Of a DNA stretch of 64,000 nucleotides, positions 22,230 to 32,776 are shown one piece after another. A program made the position numbers and the translations under genes. This DNA comes from Calcarisporiella thermophila CBS 279.70 (taxonomy: Eukaryota > Calcarisporiellomycota), in NCBI RefSeq assembly GCF_041956535.1, contig NW_027192195.1:1003762-1067761 (forward strand). The letters run 5' to 3'. The number at the start of each line of letters is the position of its first letter. Position 1 is the stretch's first letter. The notes under the pieces were generated by a model that did no database searches, was not told where the DNA came from, and saw nothing but the letters and a program-made list of their open reading frames with translations.

Positions 22230-22545
22230 CTTTTATTTTCTGAAATTACTGGAAATGGAATTCACATTTGCGACCAAGTCCATTACTGCAGCGCAAGTGA
22301 ATTATGGATCAAATATAGCTTATATTTTGATATGACGCGCTTGAAAAATTAAACGCGTTAGCACTGTCCGCAGCACATTGGCCGGAGAATCTTACTATTT
22401 TCTCGAATCACTTAACCACTCAACTTACAGAACTTGCATAATTATTTCTTTCCTCACTGTTTTTTCTCCCTTCCCCCTCCCCCCCCTCTCTCCATAATCA
22501 CAAACTGTCATATCAAGAAATAGCAGAAAAAAATATGCCAGCCGG
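22230..22545. repeat. Copy B of the duplicated divergent promoter (Cys-rich gene side intact)
   Basis: Matches 15842-16120 as described there. On the left, where copy A has the RFC5 start codon (GCCATTGTGAATT), this copy reads GCGCAAGTGAATT. The RFC5 ATG is lost and the following codons are degraded. The GACGCG (22334-22339) and ACGCGT (22353-22358) boxes and their spacing are preserved. The right end carries the ATG of the intact Cys-rich gene. Confidence 0.85.
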
Positions 22546-23159
22546 GATTTCTCGCAAGCGCTCCTCTCCTCTCTCCCTTTCTGATAAATCACCAATGTCT
22601 TGGAAACGCTTCCATCATGTGGCTGCCGAATCGCTCGCGAAACCTCCTAAATTTCGCAAACTCGACGAATCCGATAGCGAGTCTGGGGATGATGGGATGT
22701 GTGGTAGGTTTCCGCTCCGGATCTCCCTTAATCACTCTCGAGGTGGACATCCATTGATCAAGACTAATGTTCTACTCGATCTAATGTATAGATGAACCAA
22801 ACCGTCTCCTCCGCATTCCAAAATCGCGATCTCATGCCCGCTCGCCTCGCATTCGTCCCCAGCATCCTCACATCCCTTCTAAATTAAATGGGGCAACCAA
22901 TTGTGCAGTTTGTTATCGTCAAAGGTTGTTTACGGCCACATTTACTCGCTGCGATAAATGCTCAGCTGAAGTGTGCATGGTGTGTGTGCGAGGCTGCGAT
23001 GCATGCAGGGGTGCTGTATGTAGTCGATGTTGTGTGGAGATTCCTGAGTAAGAAGCTTATATAAAATCACTTTAAATGAGACGCTAATCTTCTTCCGTAA
23101 TGTATAGAAATGACGATGTGCTAGTATTGTGTCACGGGTGTAAATTAGCTCAGTCTTAG
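22535..23159 (+). CDS. Small Cys-rich putative zinc-binding protein, unknown family
   Basis: Exons 22535..22703, 22792..23047 and 23108..23159 give 158 aa. Residues 1-90 are basic, Ser/Pro-rich and probably disordered (MPAGISRKRSS, SDSESGDD). Residues about 95-155 hold 14 Cys as paired knuckles: CAVC, CDKC, CMVC, CDAC, CSRCC and CHGC, ending KLAQS. The spacing suggests a multi-zinc fold of RING/treble-clef type, but I cannot assign a family. Its MCB-bearing upstream region is shared by duplication with RFC5, so expression at G1/S and a role in cell cycle or DNA metabolism are reasonable guesses only. All three junctions keep phase, and the introns have GT and TATAG ends. Confidence 0.75.
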
Positions 23160-23546
23160 GCGATTGCTCTAGGCGCTTAAATGTTAGTGGAACGCGTGCC
23201 CCCTTTTTTGTGAAGTTTATCCCTCTTATCCTTAATCCTCTTCTCTTCCCTCCAATGCCCCAATTACGCTCTTTTCTGTATATCCCCACTCCTTACCTCT
23301 CTGTTTTCTTTTCTCCGGGACTTCTTGTTGATCCGTTGCTATAAACCCTTTTTCTTTTCTTTTCTTTTCTCTTTTTTTTTTTTCTCTCTTACTCTGCATT
23401 ATATAATACCAAACACAATATAATACATATATGTATTGAAATAAAATATTCTTTGTATTTATCCATTTTAGCATGGAAATAGCGAGACAGTCACAATGGT
23501 CTAATATGGAAAGCGTATAATGTAGAGGGAATGGGAGAGAGAGGGA
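23160..23546. other. Convergent 3' spacer
   Basis: 387 bp between the ends of the Cys-rich gene and the ANCHR-like gene. It includes a long pyrimidine tract of TTTTC units at about 23347-23391 and AATAAA near 23440. No coding signal. Confidence 0.55.
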
Positions 23547-24501
23547 CTATGAGGTTGCCCGGTAGGGTTCATAGCGATGCCGAGTCATTTCTGGATCATC
23601 TCTGGGATGCCCTCCTCGAAAACATTCGTTACAATACAGATCACCGTCACAGTCATGACATCGAATGGTTGCGTCTTCGTTACATATACCTAGGGTGTCA
23701 AATGATTTGAAAGAGTAGATGCTTCGTAAGTCCATGATCCCGCCTCCGTGAATATGCAGGCTTATCTTCAAGGCAAGATAACTTACAACACCAAGTATCA
23801 ACCTCATTAGGTCGTATCTCCTCTATATCCAAAGGCTCCGGAGGAGGTCCCAACTCGCTGCCATCTCCGACTTCTTTTTTACCTCCACCTACCCGTGTTG
23901 CAGCAAAAGTAGGGGTATCTCTGAAAAGTTTTTGAAATCGTTCGGCCAGCTCATCGTCTTGTTTCTCTGCAATATCCTTGTATTTCCTTTCGATGGCCAC
24001 CTCATCATTTGCTTGTGCAAGAATCTCAGAAGTCTCATGGTTATCAGCGCTGTTATTAATATCTTCACCTAGAAATGTTTCGATAGCGCGATCGAGCTTC
24101 GAATTAGGGGGATGGGTAATGAGCTCAGAATCCAAATCCTCTAGCAAAGAAGAGTCGGAAAGTAATCTTTCAACCTAAAATTGGATGGAATTAAAGACTC
24201 TTAAATAGTAAAATATCCAATTTCAGACAGTATACCTCATCTAAATCCTCTTTGTCGGCCTCTGGAGGAGTCGATTGAGTTTTCGAGTTGTTAGGCTGTG
24301 GGCCAAAGAGCTTGGTAAATCGGTTTATCAATTCATCATCGCTACATGTAACAAAATTAAAAGTATAAATTAAAACATCCAATACGTAGCAAAAAGTGAA
24401 TAGTTAAAACACCTGAGTTCTATAGGTTTACCAGATGAACTGGTTTGCACGTTAACCACTGTTAATTGCTCTATACGCCTGCGGAAATCATCATCAGACA
24501 T
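23547..24501 (-). CDS. ANCHR / ZFYVE19-like abscission checkpoint regulator
   Basis: Exons 24501..24413, 24341..24236, 24174..23787 and 23689..23547 give 241 aa. The C-terminal B-box-like zinc motif [20 protein letters not shown] then YCNECFRGGHPRD ends in a TRHRYEPY tail, the diagnostic end of human ZFYVE19/ANCHR. Upstream are repeated acidic amphipathic segments, SDDELINRFTKLF and QDDELAERFQKLF. A related start, SDDDFRRRIEQL, sits at residue 1. These resemble MIT-interacting (MIM1) helices by which ANCHR binds VPS4. No FYVE domain is seen. In animals ANCHR delays abscission with CHMP4C and VPS4. The fungal function is inferred. Confidence 0.82.
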
Positions 24502-26449
24502 TTTAATCTTAGAGTGGCAAAATTGAGCAGGACTAAAATTTTACGGCAAAATTATTTTGCTCCAGCTTCTCTCTCCTAATGAAACACAGACTATGTAGTT
24601 TTGACGAGAGTTCACCAACATATAGCGGGAAATGCAATATGGCAAATATTATAAGAACAAATAGCCTCCTTTTTCTCAGGTATACAACAGAATCCCCCAA
24701 TATGAATAATGTATTCTCGATCATACTGACCTACTTACTACATTTTGGGTGGATTATCGAAGCGAAAAGAACCACTCTGAGTCGGTAATACTTAGCTCGT
24801 GTCGCCTCAGCATATACACCACAAATTTCATCTAGAGAGAATACACTACTCGGGATGAGTGCTGTAAATGATCCCGACTTACTCTCCTTAAGTGATTAAC
24901 TGTTTTGTAAAACAAGATGCAAAAGATACTCCATACTCCAGACAGAGTAGGACCAATCAAGTAATTATATCGGCCTTGAATAGCATCCCTATTCTCTAGA
25001 AATCCAATGAAGTAGCCAAGTGAAGTCTCTTCAAAGAAGTTGTCATCGTGTACCCAATTTAACTCTCAGGTCGCTTTCCTTCGCTATGACTCGGTCCATA
25101 TTAATAAAAATTGTAAAATCATTAAATATATTCGATTGCCAGTGTATCGAGGACCGTGAACTTATACCAAATGTAGTTTCCTGAAGAAGCATAGTAAAGA
25201 GCAACAATATACTAAAATAGATTGAAGGGTATTGGTCGTATAATTTTTATAGCTGGCATTATTAAGGTATACGAGAACACGTTTAATCTACTCGGCTCTA
25301 CTATGCTCTGCTACATCGTGCTACAAAATTAGCTCGAAATCTCTCTTCGTATTGTTCTCTGATACCCACGATTCAAAAACATAAAGCATATCCATGCGAA
25401 TTTAAGTTGGAACGGAGAGCTTAAAAAAAATCTATCAAGTCGATAATAAGCTGCGATAAGATAAGAAAATGTTTGCGTGTAAGAAGAAATGCTAGCTGTT
25501 AATACTTGAACAAGGCGAGCAGATAAGGAAGCATTAAGATGAGAGCAGATTAATGACCTTGCCAATCTGTAATCAATTATTGAAGCTGGCTAATGGAACA
25601 ATTTCAGAAGCAAAATGTGAACAAAAAAAAATGACCTAATAAGTCGACATCGGTGTGCTATGGTGTCAATTGTATCCAAAATCGAAAAGGAAGCCAGATG
25701 CAGTCGCTACTAGAGCAGCCGAATCCGACCATTTGCGTCCGGTATTAGGGAGAAGAGGGATCGGATGTACGGAGCACCACGATCAACTGACCCTGGATAA
25801 TTTACATAGGACGATGAAGCCATCCCAGAATAGTCATAATGAAATAGAGTGTGAGTTCAGTTTCTATTTTCGTCTGCATTGAGCGCAATTTTCCCCGCAT
25901 GTAATGAAAGAGGTCTCCAAACAGGCTCTGCCAAGCCGTCGGATCGCGCCTCTATTTTTTCCTCCAAAGTTCTACGGGTAGGGTGGGAAATCGTGGCAGC
26001 CGGATCTAGGCGCGAAACGTAAACTTGCTGGCCATGATGAAACCACGCATTTGTTGGGCCCGCCAAGTGCCGTGGTGCAAGTCATTACGTGTATGCCCAG
26101 CATTTCTCAGAAGTTGGGCTTAGTAGCTGGGGCTCATTGGAGCCAAAATAGTTGAGGACAGTTTGATCATTTCCTTAGCCTCGTGACTTTTGTGATATTG
26201 TCAAAGGCATAGCCGAGAAAAACTTTCCCGGTTTTGGGCAGCGGTTAGTTTTCCCTCTGTTCTCTCTCCTTAGCCGTGAAGAGGCAGTGGTATACCAGCT
26301 CTCCATTACTTCACAGATGTCATTTAATTTATTATTCGCATTTCATTCTCCTGTTGTTCTTTTTTAGCGCCATAACTTTGTCTTACTAAACGCATTAAGT
26401 AATTTTTAACTAAAACGACTCGCAGTTACTTTTTCCGGTAGAATCCATA
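24502..26449. other. Long AT-rich spacer upstream of the deubiquitinase
   Basis: 1.95 kb. The left part is AT-rich and featureless. The 25.6-26.3 kb part is less AT-rich and contains the coding-like relic listed separately. The region before 26450 should hold the deubiquitinase promoter. Confidence 0.4.
25665..26066 (-). pseudogene. Possible gene relic or unrecognised small gene
   Basis: Minus-strand reading from about 26066 gives AWFHHGQQVYVSRLDPAAT and then EPVWRPLSLHAGKIALNADE. A stop follows, and in another frame from 25840 HYDYSGMASSSYVNYPG then RGAPYIRSLFSLIPDANGR before a stop. Composition is protein-like and unlike the AT-rich flanks. There is no clear start codon and no recognisable family. 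Either a two-exon piece of an unknown gene or a decayed copy. Confidence 0.28.
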
Positions 26450-28948
26450 ATGTCGATTCCGTCGATTCGAAAGTGGATGCATCCGGTACGTTTTTTCTTG
26501 GAGATGAATGGATTTTACTACTCTGGCCGATTGCTGACCTTCTTGCTTATAGGCTCAGATACCCACCAGCAAGTCCATCACGCCACCGCTGGAAATTGAA
26601 GCCCTGTACGACCCGAACGAAAAGTATTTTGGACTTGAAAATGTAGCGTAGCTCGAATGCATGTTTTTCCCCCAGGGCATTATTTATCCTAATTCTTTCT
26701 TGTATTAATACTGGATAGTTTGGCAACACATGCTACTGCAACTCCATTCTTCAGGCTCTCTACTATTGTGTACCCTTTCGGGATTGCGTGGAAAATTATC
26801 CATCTCCATTACCTCCACCTTGCTATCCTGCCGCCTCGCCTCCCCTCAGTTCTACCGCAGCACCTCCCCCACCAGCAGCAACTAACGGGCACATGTACCT
26901 TCCTGCTTCCATACTCTCTACTCCCACGATTCCTGCGGTAAACGGGAAAAAGCCGGTGCCCTCAGAGCAAGAGACCGCAACCGATACCCCATCGTTGAGT
27001 GTAAAGGGAATGGAGGACGGTCTATTTGTCGCGCTAAAAGATTTGTGGTGGCGAGTGAAGAGTCAGCCGTCCAGAACAGGTGCCTTCGCGCCAAGAATGT
27101 TTATTTCAAAGTTGCGAAAGATGAACGGTGAAGCATCGAAGCTCTCTATTTCAAATACATAAATCTAATCATATCATCTCTATTCAGAGATCTTTAGTGG
27201 TATGGCCCACCAAGACGCTCACGAGTTTCTCATGTATATTCTCAATGCGGTAGCTGAAGAGGTTGAGGCCTATGAGCGGGACTTTGCTGCGGAGCTGCAA
27301 AAAATGCGGAGTCATACCCTGAAGCAGCAGGAGAATTTGAATGGCTCTCTTACGCCCGCTAACGAAGACAACGTCAAAACCGAGAGTGTTGCTTTCGGTG
27401 TTGAACACAACCGTACCACTGCGACCTGGATCCACGACCTGTTCGCGGGAATCCTTACCAACGAGATAAAATGCCTCACATGCGAATCTGTCACGAGCCG
27501 AGACGAGACCTTTCTCGACATTTCGATCGATATCGAACAGCACACCTCGGTCACCTCGTGTCTGCGCCAGTTTTCCGCCAGCGAAATACTCTGTCACCAA
27601 AATAAATTTCTGTGCGAAAACTGCGGAGGCTTGCAGGAAGCTGAGAAGCGAATGAGAATCAAATCGTTGCCGCAGGTCTTAGCTCTGCACCTGAAGCGGT
27701 TCAAATACGAGGAGAAGGTGCAAAGGTTCGTTAAATTGTCCTACCGAGTGGTGTTCCCTCTCGAGCTGCGGCTCTTTAACACAGTAAGCTCGTTATAAAA
27801 ACAAACCGTCTCTTGAAACTCAAAATGACTTCTTGGCGGTTTTTTCTTATAGAGTGATGACTCGGTGGATTCAGAACGACTTTATGAACTCTACGCAGTC
27901 GTAGTCCATATTGGCAGCGGCCCTCATCACGGTCATTATGTTACCTTAATTAAAAGTTTGGGACAATGGCTTATCTTTGACGACGAAACTGTGGAGGTAA
28001 CTCGATAATTTTTTATTTTACCACCTTTATTTGTCCTTAACAAATCGATAATTTTATTTAAAAAATAAATAATAGACGATCGAGGAGTCCGATATCCCCA
28101 AGTTCTTTGGTGATCGAGCGGGCACGGGCTCTGGATACTTATTATTTTATCAGGCCAAAGATCTCAATATTTACTCACTCAACATTCCACAGACTTATTG
28201 GAGTGCAAAGGAAACACAATCTACAACTGAAGAAATGGCTGGGAATAAAAAAGAAGACTTGGAAACAGGGGAAGCTTGTGCAAGCAGCTCTGCTTCATCG
28301 ACCATCGCGACGGCTACCCATATTTCCACTACCGATGGAAATGGAAAAGAGCATCTATCGAACAGTAGCTCTACAGAGCGTGAGAAGGACAAGGAACCAG
28401 AGCGGAGCAGGGAAAAGGAGAAGACCAAAAGTAAAGATGTTAGGCAGTGGTTCTTACGCAAGCAGAAAAGTGAGCATCGTCGTAAAACCGAGAGCCCACA
28501 ACCGGTCACAAGCACGCCTAATGGAGGTGGGGAGAGGAAATGGTTCCAGCGCAGCAAGAGCATTACAGGAAATGTTCGGGGCACCGGTTCCAAAGAAATG
28601 GGGGATGTCAAGGAGAAAGCCGACGAGAAGCCGCGCTCTGCTCCTCATTCCGTACGCTCCAGCGCATTTACCTCCCCATCGAAAGCGCATGAATCCCAGG
28701 CTCGCGAGCTGCAGCCGCCATTTTCGCTTCCAAAACACAGATTTTTGGCAGAGGGGGCGACGGTAGAGGGATTTTTGACGGGAAACAAAGCTGCCGCGAC
28801 CCCACAATATCGAATCTCGGCGTCCGTCCATAGCCGGGGACTTGCGATGAGCTTAGTAGGGGGAGGGGAGAAGAGGAGGGGGAGAAGAGGAGGGGGAAGG
28901 CGCTTCTATACACTGTCCGTCTGCGTATATGTACCATTTTATTTATGA
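26450..28948 (+). CDS. Ubiquitin carboxyl-terminal hydrolase, USP12/USP46 - CreB type
   Basis: Six exons: 26450..26485, 26553..26642, 26719..27127, 27188..27783, 27853..27996 and 28076..28948, giving 715 aa. The catalytic Cys box [20 protein letters not shown] spans the exon 2/3 junction. The QDAHEFL box, zinc knuckles CLTCES and [17 protein letters not shown], and the His box [15 protein letters not shown] with downstream IFDDETVE complete the USP fold. Order and spacing match USP12/46 and Aspergillus CreB (yeast Ubp9/Ubp13). The last ~280 residues are a basic, Ser-rich disordered tail ([14 protein letters not shown]). Family members act with WD40 partners (UAF1/CreC) in carbon repression or FANCD2/PCNA deubiquitination. 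A Pro-rich insert (residues about 60-110) separates the Cys and QDAHEF boxes. Confidence 0.94.
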
Positions 28949-29169
28949 TTCGTATTTGATACCGTGCTTTTATTTTCTTTTATTTATTTATTTATTTCTC
29001 TCTTTGCTTATTTATTTTATTCTCTTGGAATGAGCTAGGGAATGTTTTTACTCGAGTTGAGAATAATGCTATCATAATAATAATAGCCTGGTATTGATGG
29101 ATGCTAAATAGTGGTGATCAGCTGCAATTCGGCAAACCAAATAATGAAAGTATAAGAGGAGGGGCCGGT

Positions 29170-30096
29170 TCATGGGTTCACTCTCTCCTCCTTCCAGCTC
29201 CCATCCGCGCCTCGAGTGAATAGCCTCCGTTCTGGAGGAAATTGCCACAGCTTTACCCAGTCGACTTGCTCAACCTCCACCAACAATAGCACAAATTGCT
29301 TCAGAGCCTCTTCCTCCTGGTCTTCAGCCAGTTCCTTTGGAAAATGATGCTTCTCTACTTCTTTGTCATTATAGTCGGTAGAGAAAGGTTCTCCTGGAGG
29401 AGGATATAGAAAAGAGGCGCGAAGGAGAGGAGTGAGATCTCTCCAGAGTCGGAGGCGCTCGGACTCAAGCGCTTGAGGAAGTGGCTGCGCAAGATTATCG
29501 GTATTGGGTCTGGTATCAATGTTGGGATCGGAATGCGTGAATTGGCGAGAGAAAATATGTGCTGGAATGAGGTCGTGAGGGAGTGAGGAATAGGGCTGCT
29601 GTTCTTTAGATGCAAGGAAGTGGACACGACCCGAGAGACGGTATTGTTCACCAGTCACAGGTAGCCACCTAGTATATTAGTGGAATTTAGTGGTTGGATA
29701 AGGGAACGGGCCGCGGATCACGACAACAATGAAATGTTGGTGTGACTAAGCAATGAGGGCGATGTATTACCAACATAATTCAACACTATTGTCAGCTTGA
29801 AATTGGGCAAGTTTTGGCGTACGGGCGTCAGTGGTTATCAGGAGTAGATCAGTTTCCAGAGACGAATGAGTATCAAACAGAAAGCCACGTGCGACCACGC
29901 TACGATTTCTTGGTCTTTTAGTAGCTACATCGAGAGTCGCCAGCTGCACAGTCTCTAAGGGTTAGCGACGTTAGAGCAGTGAGGAAAGTAAATGAAGTAG
30001 AAACCTCTTACTTGCATGAGCGTAAGTTTGGAGATTGGAAGCAACGCTCTCTTCTATAAGTTGCTTCCATCTAGGACACTTTGCAGAGTGTAGCAT
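29170..30096 (-). CDS. Pyridoxamine-phosphate-oxidase-like flavoprotein (Alr4036 type)
   Basis: Exons 30096..30012, 29954..29771 and 29668..29170 give 255 aa. The split-barrel FMN-binding fold is indicated by PRWKQLIEES, KTVQLATLDVATKRPRNRSV with VARGF, LLLITTDARTPKLAQ, VELCWWLPVTGEQYRLSGRV, then the long helix with ERLRLWRDLT and PPPGE. The CWW and YRLSGRV segments are typical of the Alr4036-family PNPO-like proteins. The C-terminus ends in a KLWQFPPERRLFTR-like barrel strand. Likely an FMN-dependent oxidoreductase. True pyridoxine phosphate oxidase activity is uncertain because family members often lack it. Confidence 0.8.
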
Positions 30097-30258
30097 TTTT
30101 ATCGCCACTCTATGATAAGGTTATTCGAGTCTGGTCCAAGCAATTAAATGAAGAGTGAAGAGTGAAGAGTGAGTTGAGGGCGTACTAATGCATATGAAAA
30201 TGTGAATTTCACGTTTTTTTTTTTCGACATTCTCCTCATTCCATGTTTTGAAACCGCT

Positions 30259-31564
30259 ATGGCGACGCCAGTGGAGCCCATATCGCTACAGGTGGCAGAC
30301 GAGGCCGCATCACTACAGAATGCGCAGGATCAGTCACAATCACAAGCTCAACCGAACTTACACATAAGGCGGCATTTGCCCAATTTTAATCTCAACTTTC
30401 CCTCTGCAGCCCAACCTGATATTAGTATGGCATCTAAATCCAATCTGTTTTAAGCATTTTAATCCATGGTCTAACCCGCCTCCTGACAGTTCGCTCCAAT
30501 CAGAAAGACGTCTACTACCAGTCTATCCTTCAAGACCAAATTTCCTCTATTGTCCAGCAGCAGTTCGGCACCCAGTTCCAGCACAAATTTCAAAATGAGA
30601 TCCGCATGCTCTCTGATCTATGCTACTTTGGATTAACAACCCTGGCCGGCACACAAACTTTAGGCGAGGAGTATTGTGGGATCATGCAGGTGCACGAGCG
30701 GACGGGTGTTTACCCCGGAATCAGGGTGAGAATATCTTCCTTTCAAACCCTAGTGCGGCATTCTGTATTCATAATGGATAAACCATTTTAGAGACGCGCC
30801 ACCCTCATCTTCTTTCATACCTTGTTTCCCTATTTATTAACGAAAACGATCCTTGAGCTAAAGAAACGTGTCCGCAAACCTCTTCCCCCGCGCCAGGCGC
30901 GCACTCTCACTACCTCTTTGGCTCGCAAGCGTCAGTTACTTTCCGAACTCGTGCACAACGCGTTACCCAGGCTTCAGACGTTCTTTAAGGAGCACGCGCA
31001 CCCTATACATCTCGCAGTGTTTTATTTCTTTGGGGCATACTACCATTTGGCTAAGCGAGTAACGGGAATCCGATTTATATTCACGAGGGTATTAGGGCCT
31101 GGAGAGCAGAGGATAGGTTATGAAGTTCTTGGGGTATTGTTAGTGTTGCAGCTGATAATCCGCGGGATATTGCAGCGAAGAGAGCGAGCGAAAGAACAGG
31201 AGAGCAAGAAAGACCAAGGAGAAGACAGGTGAATCACGACTCTATGTTATAGCGCTGACAAAATACAACGTTTTTGCTAAAGCATTATATGTTATATTGT
31301 TCTAGCGAAGAGGAGGGGCTATTAGGCCAATCCTCTACATCTTCCTTTGTCGGTGACCAATTAGAGTCCAATCTGACTGCCGAGGAGATGCAAGCGCGAA
31401 AATGCACATTGTGTTTATCGCCACGGTCACAGACCACAGCAACGCCGTGTGGCCATCTCTTCTGCTGGGATTGCATTATAGAGTGGTGCCAGAACAAGGC
31501 AGAGTGCCCTTTGTGTCGACAGAGCGTGATTCTCTCTCACCTTCTTCCATTGTATAATTACTGA
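30259..31564 (+). CDS. PEX10: Peroxisomal RING E3 ligase Pex10
   Basis: Exons 30259..30424, 30490..30725, 30792..31228 and 31306..31564 give 365 aa. The Pex2/Pex12-type N-terminal domain shows [32 protein letters not shown], then membrane segments ([24 protein letters not shown] and [17 protein letters not shown]). The C-terminal C3HC4 RING is [29 protein letters not shown] and CPLCRQSV. Pex10 with Pex2 and Pex12 forms the ubiquitin-ligase channel that recycles the import receptor Pex5. All eight zinc ligands are present. An upstream in-frame alternative start at 30202 is unlikely because it adds a Phe run. It is convergent with the NSUN gene only 65 bp away. Confidence 0.94.
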
Positions 31565-31629
31565 GCGTTCTTAACTTCATTTTAATCAAATAAATAAAGC
31601 CTCTATTTACAATAATACAATCATGGTTG

Positions 31630-32776
31630 CTAAAGAGCAGGGTCTGCTGCTAGTTTTCGTATTCTCGCCACAAAAAATCCCGAGGTGTTTGAGATCAAGG
31701 GGTCAAACCTTCTTACCGCACTCAAGTCAATATCTGGGAATTCCGGAGTCAGTTTGGGGGGAGAGGGAACTATCGATCCACAATGAACGGGCTCCAATCT
31801 TGCACTCTCCCGATGATTTGACAGAAACCACGCAATCACACACTCGTTCTGAACCTTTGACAGAGAACATGTGCTATACACAAGGATCCCGCCAGGCTTA
31901 AGCAGTCGCCAGCCATTGGCAAGCAGATTTTTCTGTAGCTGCTGAATGGAATCGATGCGAAGGGGGTCAAGGACTTGGCGTTCAAAGGCGTCGAAGTCCC
32001 AGCCTTCACGACACGAAGTATATTTCCAGATGTGTACGAGCGAGCCATCATGTGTGCACTCGGCATCCACCAGTACACGGTCGTAAAGGCGCCCCTTGAG
32101 CTGGGGATCGTTGCGTATTAATTTGGGGGCATAGAATGGTTTCACTAATGCTTCCTTGGACTCTTCGCGCTCTCGTTGTTTACGGGACACGCCTGATTTA
32201 AGCGCGGGAGCATGGACGTCGAAAGTGGTGCCATCCGCTACGAATATGCGTGCCCGAGAGCTGCGATGTTTTTTGAGTAGACTGCGACAAGTTGCGGCAC
32301 GATGGGCCGAAATGTCCACCCCCGTTATAGTGCCTTCCCCAGAAGTGCCCACTAAGGAAGCAAGCATGCAGAGCTTGGCACCGGGAGCACAGCATATGTC
32401 AAGAATATGAGAGTCTGGCGTCGGTTCCAGAGCATAGACGGCAATAGCGGAGCTGATGTCCATACCGAAAATCTAAGATAATGCAAAAATCAGTGAGCAC
32501 CGTACCATTTTGGCTGTCCAGAGCAATATGTACTTTTCCATCCTTGTATGCTTGGCATCCGACGATTTTCACCCTTCCATCTAATCTCCAAAATCCGTCA
32601 ACCCCTTCGACCTTTTCTATATGCGCTTGTAGTTGGTGCTCCACCTCCGATGCGGATATCTCATTCTCATCAAACCGAATAAAGCGTGGCAGGTCTGTGA
32701 TGGTGTATATACGAGGATCTATGTCATTAGCAGCTAGAAAATCTATAAATTTTTGAGGTAGAGCAGCTAGATCCAT
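31630..32776 (-). CDS. NOL1/NOP2/Sun-family RNA (cytosine-5) methyltransferase
   Basis: Exons 32776..32534 and 32472..31630 give 361 aa. SAM-binding motif I is ILDICCAPGAKLCML, followed by ITGVDISAHRAATC. Motif IV is DAECTHDGS in place of the usual DAPCSG. Motif VI is LKPGGILVYSTCSLSKVQNE, with the catalytic Cys in STCS. The N-terminal ~80 residues form a small PUA-like region ending QAYKDGK. The chosen splice joins YKDGK to IFGMDISSA, a standard join in this family. The ECTHDGS variant marks a subgroup found in plants, protists and some fungi. Target RNA (tRNA or rRNA) is unknown. The alternative donor at GTACGG breaks frame. Confidence 0.88.
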
